From positions 1,488,001 to 1,552,000 of the forward strand of contig NZ_CP040005.1 of assembly GCF_005696555.1 (NCBI RefSeq): a DNA stretch of 64,000 bases, in the 5' to 3' direction. Shown here piece after piece: positions 57,754 to 64,000 of this stretch. Origin of the DNA: Actinomyces sp. oral taxon 171 str. F0337 (GTDB taxonomy: Bacteria > Actinomycetota > Actinomycetes > Actinomycetales > Actinomycetaceae). The notes beneath the pieces were generated by a model that was given only the letters and a program-made list of their open reading frames with translations, made no database searches and was not told the DNA's origin. A program made the position numbers and the translations under genes. Within the stretch, counting starts at the first letter, position 1. Each line of letters opens with the position of its first letter.

Positions 57754-59247
57754 CTATGAACGCGAGGCGGCGACGGCGGCCTCGAACTCCTCGGAGATCT
57801 CCTTGGATGGCTGACTCGTGCGAGACACGGCCCAGGCCACGGCCAGGTTACCCAGGAATCCGGGCAGGATCTCGTAGAGGTCGAAGATGCCACCGGGGCC
57901 ACCGGAGACGTTCCCCCAGATCATGACGACGACGGCCCCGGTGATCATTCCGGCGAAGGCTCCCATGGCGCTCAAGCGCTTCCAGTACAGCGACAGCAGA
58001 ATAGTGGGGCCGAAGGACGCGCCGAAGCCGGCCCAGGCGAAGGCCACGAGGTCGAGGATCGTCTTACTGGGGTTCCAGGCCATGACGGCCGCGATCAGGG
58101 CGATGGCGAAGACCGCCATGCGCGAGTAGAGCACCATGCGGTTGCCACTGATCTTCTCCTCTCGAGTGCGGGCGAAGGAGCCGTACAGGTCCTCGATGAG
58201 CGCCGAGGAGGTCACGAGCAGCTGGGAGGAGATCGTCGACATGATGGCGGCCAGAATTGCTGCCAGCATGAAACCGGCGACCAGCGGGTGGAAGAGCAGC
58301 TTGCCCAGCGTGATGAAGACGGTCTCCGGATCGGCCAGCTGCTTCTTGTCGTGCTGGTACGTGGCCACGCCGACGATGGCGGTGCCGGCTGCACCGAGCA
58401 CGGCGAAGAGCATCCAGCCGATCCCGATGGTGCCGCCGGCCACGGCCTCCTTGGGACTGCGGATGGCCATGAACCGGACGATGATGTGCGGCTGACCGAA
58501 GTAACCCAGGCCCCAGGCCAGTGCCGAGACGAGGCCGAGCAGTGTTGACGTCGGGCCCCAGATGGCCCAGTAGTGAGGGTCGACCTCGGCGATGGCCTGC
58601 CTCAGGTTGGTCAGTCCCCCGAGCCGAATGACCCCTGCGACGGGCACCATGACCAGGGCGCTCACCATCATGACTCCCTGGACGAAGTCGGTGTAGGACA
58701 CGGCCAGGAACCCGCCGATGAGCGTGTAGACCACGGTGATCGCGGCGACGATGACCATGCCGAGGCGGTAGTCCATATCGAAGGACGACTCGAAGAAACG
58801 GCCGCCGGCGACCATCCCGGAGGAGACGTAGAAGGTGAAGTAGACCAGAATGATGAGACCACTGGACCACCGCAGCAGCCGGTGCGTGTCGTGGAGTCGG
58901 TTGTCCAGGAAGCTGGGGACCGTGATGGAGTTGTTGGCGACCTCGGTGTAAGCGCGCAGGCGAGGCGCCACCAGCAGCCAGTTCGCCAGGGCACCGATCG
59001 TCAGTCCGACGGCGATCCACCCCTCGACCAGTCCGGTGGCGTACAGGGTTCCCGGCAGTCCCATCAGCAGCCACCCCGACATGTCCGAGGCTCCCGCCGA
59101 CAGCGCCGCCACCCAGGGATTGAGGTCGCGGTCGGCAAGCATGTAGTCGTCGAAGTTGTCCGTTCGCAGATAGGCCCAGCCCCCGATGGCGAGCATGGCC
59201 ACGAAATAGACAATCATCGCGATGGCTTGATAGGTAGTGGCAGTCAT
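57754..59247 (-). CDS. putP: Sodium/proline symporter
   Basis: A 497-residue SSS-family transporter with about 13 helices that brings proline in with Na. Family sites are intact: the N-terminal YFVAMLAIGGWAYLRTDNFDDYMLADRDLNPWVAALSAGASDMSGWLLMGLPGTLYATGL, VYTLIGGFLAVSYTDFVQGVMM, and the Na-site region LFHPLVAGFMLAAILAAIMSTISSQLL. The start at 59247 precedes the first helix closely. A heavily decayed copy of the same gene lies at 60790-61205, 1.5 kb upstream. No putA is near. Confidence 0.92.
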   Translation of the reverse strand: MTATTYQAIAMIVYFVAMLAIGGWAYLRTDNFDDYMLADRDLNPWVAALSAGASDMSGWLLMGLPGTLYATGLVEGWIAVGLTIGALANWLLVAPRLRAYTEVANNSITVPSFLDNRLHDTHRLLRWSSGLIILVYFTFYVSSGMVAGGRFFESSFDMDYRLGMVIVAAITVVYTLIGGFLAVSYTDFVQGVMMVSALVMVPVAGVIRLGGLTNLRQAIAEVDPHYWAIWGPTSTLLGLVSALAWGLGYFGQPHIIVRFMAIRSPKEAVAGGTIGIGWMLFAVLGAAGTAIVGVATYQHDKKQLADPETVFITLGKLLFHPLVAGFMLAAILAAIMSTISSQLLVTSSALIEDLYGSFARTREEKISGNRMVLYSRMAVFAIALIAAVMAWNPSKTILDLVAFAWAGFGASFGPTILLSLYWKRLSAMGAFAGMITGAVVVMIWGNVSGGPGGIFDLYEILPGFLGNLAVAWAVSRTSQPSKEISEEFEAAVAASRS

Positions 59248-59507
59248 CTATATGTCCTCACGTCAGTCAGAGGGGAGACATACCGCTGCCGCCGTTGGAG
59301 AAAGGACTCGTGGAGTCTCGTGAGTGATCCGGATCGGCGTGCGCGGTATATCGCGGCTCGTCGTTGGTATTCCTAATGGCGTGACCATGAGTGACGGACA
59401 AGCACCGCGGATGACTTGGAAATCCGTGCGTGACATGACGGGCAGCAGTGACCGCTCACAAGATCATGGTCGAGGTTTCCTCATTGTTCCTTCTGTGTGG
59501 GCACGAC

Positions 59508-60014
59508 TCAACGCACGTGAAGAACGATGGCCGCGGCGTAATCGCCGTCATGGCTCAGGGAAACCGGCCAACACCCTGGGGTCGATACCTCCTCTCCGAG
59601 GCTGTGCTCAACAGCGTGGGCAACGGTGCCGCTCAGACGTAAAGAAGGACGGCCCCACCGATCGGTGACAACCTCGATCTCACGCCAGTCGACGTCCTCG
59701 GCCAGGATAACCGGAGAAGTACTCGTCCCGCGACTTCTTGCGCGCAGAACGTGCGCCTGGCTCCAGGCCTTGATGAAGGACTCCTTGGCCGCCCACCGCG
59801 CGGCCAGGTGCTGGGCCGGGCTCGATCCCCTCTCCTGCGAGCGACGCCGGGCCTCGCGGAACTCACGCGCAGTGAAGGTGCGTTGTGCGAAGACGGTGCC
59901 GGGCTGATCGAGCTGAGCGGAGAAACCAGGAACGTGCACCAGGTCGGTGCCCACCGTTAGAACAGTTGCGCCGGAGGATGTCCTCGGTATGTCCGGAAGC
60001 TGCGGCTCAGTCAT
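59508..60014 (-). CDS. acpS: Holo-[acyl-carrier-protein] synthase
   Basis: Transfers 4'-phosphopantetheine from CoA to the acyl carrier protein. The 168-residue protein has both metal-binding motifs: VGTDLVHVPGF with Asp24 and RWAAKESFIKAWS with Glu78. It is longer than the usual 120-130 residues, with an N-terminal extension of about 17 and an insertion around 85-110 (HVLRARSRGTSTSPVILAEDV). The ATG has ATGAGGA just upstream. An AT-rich promoter lies behind it (60015-60075). Confidence 0.88.
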   Translation of the reverse strand: MTEPQLPDIPRTSSGATVLTVGTDLVHVPGFSAQLDQPGTVFAQRTFTAREFREARRRSQERGSSPAQHLAARWAAKESFIKAWSQAHVLRARSRGTSTSPVILAEDVDWREIEVVTDRWGRPSLRLSGTVAHAVEHSLGEEVSTPGCWPVSLSHDGDYAAAIVLHVR

Positions 60015-60084
60015 GATGGAATCCTCATGAAATAAAACTTACGAATCATTTACGCAATTCCTTTGACAATTCCATGTGAGTCAA

Positions 60085-60134
60085 ACAGGGCCGGTTCTTC
60101 AGACGGTATCCATCGTCTGCAGAACCGGCCCTGT
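60085..60134 (-). terminator. Strong stem-loop upstream of acpS
   Basis: A 14-bp stem (ACAGGGCCGGTTCT 60085-60098 with 60121-60134) plus, after a mismatch, an inner 6-bp CAGACG/CGTCTG and an 8-base loop. On the minus strand TTTGAC follows, so it may stop transcription from the remnant at 60152. Confidence 0.8.
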
Positions 60135-60151
60135 CCGCTATCGTGATGAGC

Positions 60152-60560
60152 TCACCCGCCGGCGTGGTAGACGCCGTCGGAGCCCAGGCGGGCGTCGGGG
60201 TCGAGCAGCATGGCGGCCTCGACCTCGTGCGGGTCGCGCTGCTTGGACTCCTCCCCCAGGCGCCGGCCCTGGACCTGCTCGAACAGCGGGGCCCGGCCGA
60301 TCATGCCGGCGCGGCGGCGCCTGGTCCCGGCCGCCAGGCGGGCGTTGACGATACCGAGGGAGAGGTTACCAGGATCCACGCCGGTGGCGAGAATCTCGGT
60401 CAAGTCAGCGACTTGGAAGACTGCGGCGCCGCCCTTGGCATGATCGGTGATGGTCTTTTGAGAGACCGCCACAACGTGGTACCCCGGATGCAGGGACGCA
60501 GGATCGTGCGCAGTGGCTATAAGGTCAGCTCCTACGGCCTGGACAGACAGGGCTGCTGTC
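60152..60560 (-). pseudogene. Unrecognised gene fragment
   Basis: On the minus strand an open frame carries a C-terminal portion of some protein: ALSVQAVGADLIATAHDPA, SLHPGYHVVAVSQKTITDHA, KGGAAVFQVADLTEILATGV, LGIVNARLAAGTRRRRAG and DPHEVEAAMLLDPDARLGSD. The composition looks like genuine protein. The frame is stopped upstream by TGA about 40 bases beyond 60560, and no matching N-terminus follows. A short version can start at GTG 60472 (106 residues). I do not recognise the family. A terminator follows, so it was once a gene end. Confidence 0.45.
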
Positions 60561-60789
60561 GGGCTGGCTCATCTCGATTCCCAACATCTTCGACTCCGGG
60601 GACGCCGGGGAGTGGGGAGTCTAACGTACGCCCCAGCCCGTGATCTGAACCCGCTGGACTCAACTCCATGGCGCACGTTCCCGGCGTCCCACCCGGGTCG
60701 CGGCATCAACTGTCTCAGGCAGAGCGGCCAGCTTCCACTGCGAGGCGCTGGCGACCGTGCCCGCCACGACTCTGGGGGGTGATCAGTTA

Positions 60790-61205
60790 GTTCCAGAATA
60801 GGCTGCTCAGGACGGTCGGCCCGAAGGCGGCTCCGAAACCGGCCTAGGCGAGCGCCACGAGCACCAGGATCGTGCCGTTCTACCCCCAGGCCACGGTGTC
60901 AATGGCCTTGGCTGACCCTTCGAGCTTCCGCACGCCGACGACCGGCTCCATGACGCGGGCCATGATCATCATGAAGCCCTGGATGAAATCAGTATCGGAC
61001 ACAGCGAGAGGACCCTCGCCGATGAGCGTGTAGATGACAGTGAGGCCGCTGGCGTAAAGGGCGCCGGGGAGGAATATATGAGAATCCATTCGGACACGTC
61101 CGAGGCTCCGACTGAGAGTGCCCTATCCAGGGGCCAGGGACTGAGGTCGTGACCGGAACGAATGTTGTCGTCGATGTCGTTGTTGGGGCCGGTGCCCCCG
61201 CCCGC
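60790..61205 (-). pseudogene. Decayed second copy of putP
   Basis: Pieces of a proline symporter on the minus strand. SVGASDVSEWILIYS at about 61060-61110 matches the GASDMSGWLLMG region; then ALYASGL runs directly into TVIYTLIGEGPLAVSDTDFIQGFMM, omitting about 120 residues; then EPVVGVRKLEGS; and finally NGTILVLVALA, a stop, AGFGAAFGPTVLSSLFW, which matches TILDLVAFAWAGFGASFGPTILLSLYW of the intact copy. Stops (two TAG), a frameshift and deletions show it is dead. Confidence 0.85.
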
Positions 61206-61310
61206 AAAGGACGGGGACACCGGAGTCAGGATGGGTGCCTGGTGCACGTCACTCGATGAGTGGATGCATGTATGTGTCAGGCGTCTTCCATTGGGAGTGT
61301 CATTTAGCGC

Positions 61311-62825
61311 TCACTCTCGTTCGAGGTGGAGGTCGGGCGCCGGCATACCGACGTAGACTGTCTCGAGGTAGTCCTCGATTCCTTCCTTGCCGCCCTCTCG
61401 CCCCATCCCGGATTCCTTGACGCCTCCGAAAGGGGCAGCTGCATTCGAGATGGTCGCGGAGTTGACCCCAAGCATGCCGACCTCGAGGAGCTCGGCCATC
61501 CGCAGGATACGGGCGGTCGAGGAGGTGTGGAGGTAGGCGGACAGACCCACGGTGTCGGTGTTGACGAGGCCGATGACCTCCTCCTCATCGTTGAACCGGA
61601 TGACAGGGGCAACAGGCCCGAAGATTTCGTTGGTGACGATCTCGGCGTGCGGGTCGACGTCCATGAGAACCGTGGGCGGGTAGAAGAATCCCGCACCCTC
61701 GGGGACGAAGCCGCCTACGAGCGCGGTTGCACCGGACTCGATGGCGCCGACGACGAGCTCCGCGACGGAAGTTCGTTGGCGTGCGGAGACAAGTGGGCCG
61801 ACGGCGACGCCCGGCTCCAGGCCGTTGCCGACCCGCTGGGAGGCCATGGCCTCGGCGAACCGACGCGTGAACTCGTCGTAGACGCCGCCCTGGACGAAAA
61901 AGTGGTCCGCGGCATTGCAGGCCTCTCCCATGTTCCGCATCTTTGTGATGACGGCGGCCTCGACGGCGGCATCGAGGTCCGCGTCGTCGAAGACGATGAA
62001 GGGGGCGTTCCCGCCGAGCTCCATCGAGGTGCGTAGAACCCCCTGGGCGGCCTCGGCCAGCAGCGCCTTGCCAACGCCGGTCGAGCCAGTGAAGGAGATC
62101 TTCCGGAGGTGTGGGTCAGCGATGAGGGATCCGGTCAGGGCGCGGCTGCGGTTTGTGGGCAGGACCGCGAGGACGCCCGCCGGCAGGCCGGCCTCGACGA
62201 GGACTTGCGCGAAGAGCAGGGAGGTTAGCGGAGTGTCCTGCGAGGGCTTGAGGATGCCGACATTGCCGGCCGCGAAGGCTGGGGCGGCCTTGCGGGTTGC
62301 CATGGCCAGCGGGAAGTTCCACGGTGTGATGAACAGGCACGGGCCGACCGGACGGCGCACGACAACCGCTTGGAGGTGGCCCTCAGGGAGACGGAAGTAG
62401 TCGCCACGGATCCGGACGGCCTCCTCGGCGAACCACCTCAGGAACTCCGAGCCATAGGTGACCTCGGCGTCGGCCTGGTCGAGAGGCTTGCCCATCTCGA
62501 GTGTCATTACCCGGGCGAGGCGCTCGCGGAACGGACCGACGACCAGGTCGTAGGCGCGCCGCAAAATGTCTGCGCGCTCGCGCGGGCTCGTGGCCTGCCA
62601 GGAGCGCTGGGTGCGCGCCGCGAGGTCCATGGCTTCGGCGGCGTCCTCGGGGGTGGCGGAGGCGACGGTGGTGAGGACCTCCCCCGTGGCGGGATTGAGC
62701 ACGTCGAAGCGCTCCCCTGAAGAGGACTCGCGCCACTCGTTTCCGATGAGGATGCCGGTGGGGATTGAGTCGAGGAGCTCACGGATACCCGCGTCGCTGA
62801 TGGGGGCGGGGGGCTGGTTGGTCAT
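61311..62825 (-). CDS. gabD: NAD(P)-dependent succinate-semialdehyde-type dehydrogenase
   Basis: A 504-residue aldehyde dehydrogenase. Catalytic motifs: Glu in MELGGNAPFIVFDDADLDAA and Cys303 in MRNMGEACNAAD (usual GQxC becomes GEAC); Asn in FITPWNFPLAMATRK; cofactor loop FTGSTGVGKAL. The best match by pattern is succinate-semialdehyde dehydrogenase. The start at 62825 has AAGGAG before it; an in-frame start at 62966 crosses the operator region. It is divergent from an FAH-RraA fusion, which suggests aromatic or C4-C5 acid catabolism rather than GABA. Confidence 0.85.
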   Translation of the reverse strand: MTNQPPAPISDAGIRELLDSIPTGILIGNEWRESSSGERFDVLNPATGEVLTTVASATPEDAAEAMDLAARTQRSWQATSPRERADILRRAYDLVVGPFRERLARVMTLEMGKPLDQADAEVTYGSEFLRWFAEEAVRIRGDYFRLPEGHLQAVVVRRPVGPCLFITPWNFPLAMATRKAAPAFAAGNVGILKPSQDTPLTSLLFAQVLVEAGLPAGVLAVLPTNRSRALTGSLIADPHLRKISFTGSTGVGKALLAEAAQGVLRTSMELGGNAPFIVFDDADLDAAVEAAVITKMRNMGEACNAADHFFVQGGVYDEFTRRFAEAMASQRVGNGLEPGVAVGPLVSARQRTSVAELVVGAIESGATALVGGFVPEGAGFFYPPTVLMDVDPHAEIVTNEIFGPVAPVIRFNDEEEVIGLVNTDTVGLSAYLHTSSTARILRMAELLEVGMLGVNSATISNAAAPFGGVKESGMGREGGKEGIEDYLETVYVGMPAPDLHLERE

Positions 62826-62950
62826 GGGTGCTTCTCCTTCGGGATACTGGGGCCGACGGCGTCGGCGACCCCAAAGTGATGACGTCTGAGAATCGCGTCC
62901 TCGGAACATGTTGACACACTCCGTGATCTGCGTCATGATCTTAACACGCA

Positions 62951-62960
62951 TCGTATACGA
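62951..62960. promoter_or_regulatory. Palindromic operator candidate (TCGTATACGA)
   Basis: TCGTATACGA is a perfect 10-base palindrome, and TATACG recurs 10 bases on (62966-62971). The pattern GTATAC is typical of GntR (FadR/VanR-type) operators. It lies in the 199-base region between the divergent gabD-like and FAH genes. The regulator is not in the window. Confidence 0.5.
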
Positions 62961-63024
62961 CTTCATATACGGTGCGCAGTGCGAGGAAGCACCCCATCAC
63001 CCACGACCACCTGCGAGGAGCGTC

Positions 63025-64000
63025 ATGAAGGGCACGATCGTCTCGAGGACCACTGGCCACGCCATCGGCAAGATCATTGCCGTCCACCTCTCCTACCCCT
63101 CCCGCGCCGCCCAGCGTGGACGGATTCCCTCCGACGCCTCGTACTTCATCAAGGCCCCGTCCTCCATTGCCGACCCCGGCACCGTCGAGCGCCCCGCCAA
63201 CACCGAGCTCCTCGTCTTCGAGGGCGAGATCGCCCTTGTCATCGGCACCGCCGCCCGCCGCGTTACCGAGGACGAGGCCTGGAGCCACGTTGGATGGGTC
63301 ACCGCCGGCAACGACATGGGCCTACTCGACCTGCGCGCCGCCGACCGCGGTTCCAACACCCGCTCCAAGTCCGGCGATGGCATGACGCCTCTCGGCCCTA
63401 CCCTCATCCCGGCCGAGGACATCGACCCCGCCGCCCTGCACATCCGCACCACTGTGAACGGCGAGATCGTCCAGGATGATTCCTCCGCAACCCTCCTCTT
63501 CCCCTTCGCCCACCTCATCGCCGACCTCTCCCGGGTCATGACCCTTGAGCCCGGGGACGTTATCCTCACCGGCACACCTGCCGGCAGCTCTGTCCTCCAA
63601 CCTGGCCAGACTGTCTCCGTCGAGGTCTTCTCCGAGACCGATCCAGCCGTCACCACCGGTCCCCTTACCACGACCGTCGTCGAGGCGCCCGCTCTCGCCC
63701 CCATCGGCTCCGCCCCCGCTGTCGACGACCAGCAGCGCATCGATGCCTGGGGCTCACGTGAGGCCGCCGGCCTGCCCTCGACCTTCTCACTCAGCGCTGA
63801 GCTGCGCACTCGACTTGACGCCGTGGCCGTCTCCACGCTGTCCTCCCAGCTCCGCCGCCGCGGTTTGCCTGACACCACCATCGACGGCGTCCACCCGCTC
63901 GTTCCCGGAACCCGCATGGTCGGCACCGCCCGCACCCTGCGGTACATCGCCTACCGCCCTGATCTCTTCAAGGCTCGCGGTGGCGGCTACAACGCCCAGA
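63025..64000 (+). CDS. Fumarylacetoacetate hydrolase-RraA-like fusion, 5' part
   Basis: The frame is open to the window end (325 codons). Residues 1-205 are an FAH-fold domain: ELLVFEGEIALVIG (E-x-E metal ligands), WSHVGWVTAGNDMGLLDLR, KSGDGMTPLGPTLIPAEDI and MTLEPGDVILTGTPAG. From about 240 an RraA/HMG-aldolase-like domain begins: LRTRLDAVAVSTLSSQLRRRGLPDTTIDGVHPLVPGTRMVGTARTL. GAGGAG at 63015-63020 sets the ATG. The pair suits ring-cleavage product hydrolysis and decarboxylation or aldol cleavage. The C-terminus is beyond the window. Confidence 0.85.
   Translation, partial: MKGTIVSRTTGHAIGKIIAVHLSYPSRAAQRGRIPSDASYFIKAPSSIADPGTVERPANTELLVFEGEIALVIGTAARRVTEDEAWSHVGWVTAGNDMGLLDLRAADRGSNTRSKSGDGMTPLGPTLIPAEDIDPAALHIRTTVNGEIVQDDSSATLLFPFAHLIADLSRVMTLEPGDVILTGTPAGSSVLQPGQTVSVEVFSETDPAVTTGPLTTTVVEAPALAPIGSAPAVDDQQRIDAWGSREAAGLPSTFSLSAELRTRLDAVAVSTLSSQLRRRGLPDTTIDGVHPLVPGTRMVGTARTLRYIAYRPDLFKARGGGYNAQ

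Noticed and set aside
59324..59668. A 114-codon frame on the plus strand between putP and acpS
   Set aside because: Half of it is antisense to acpS, and the rest has no ribosome site or family character; treated as the putP promoter region.

Overview
The window is high-GC DNA that reads as the chromosome of an actinobacterium, most likely an oral Actinomyces or close relative. This is an inference from gene content: RbpA, the PafB/PafC pair beside TatA/TatC and HelY, a separate Lnt beside a polyprenol-phosphate mannosyltransferase, the OpcA/Zwf pair, the FHA-MerR-BFN-MerR locus and a wall protein ending in an LAxTG sortase signal. Coding density is high and most of the content is core chromosome.

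Layout. 1-1.7 kb: the end of der, a glyoxalase-fold protein and a decayed AraC regulator. 1.8-8.1 kb: pgi, a rhodanese, a HAD phosphatase, a wall-anchored CAP protein, tRNA-Pro(GGG), an S4 RNA-binding protein and a secreted HNH nuclease. 8.1-13.4 kb: the oxidative pentose-phosphate genes (pgl, opcA and zwf overlapping on minus, gnd divergent). 13.4-22 kb: pepN, the FHA/FtsR/BFN/MerR locus, an aldo-keto reductase and a lone Hsp70. 22-28.6 kb: a phosphate permease and a sucrose locus (GH32 hydrolase, PTS EIIBCA, LacI regulator). 28.7-35.2 kb: an SGNH hydrolase, a MacB-like exporter, and a divergent pair made of a UvrA-like ABC protein and an unusual acetyltransferase-kinase fusion. 35.2-47.9 kb: pfk, rbpA, ppm, lnt, DUF808, helY, a lipid kinase, tatC, tatA, pafC and pafB. 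47.9-55.2 kb: DUF3866, a two-component system translationally linked to it, a second ABC exporter, hisE and hisG. 55.2-64 kb: a riboflavin-type ABC importer (ribX-ribY) under an FMN riboswitch, putP, acpS, a graveyard with a decayed second putP, a succinate-semialdehyde-type dehydrogenase and a divergent FAH-RraA fusion cut by the window end.

Metabolically the window joins sucrose uptake and cleavage to glycolysis (pgi, pfk) and the oxidative pentose-phosphate branch, with protein-export and stress genes around them. The most noteworthy items are the FMN riboswitch with ribXY and no ATPase, the acetyltransferase-kinase fusion overlapping a UvrA-like gene that seems to lack the UvrB-binding domain, a phosphofructokinase whose GGDG motif reads GGGG, a SigR-type promoter ahead of rbpA, and the eroded putP copy. 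I saw no CRISPR array, insertion sequence, prophage or clearly new multi-gene defence system.
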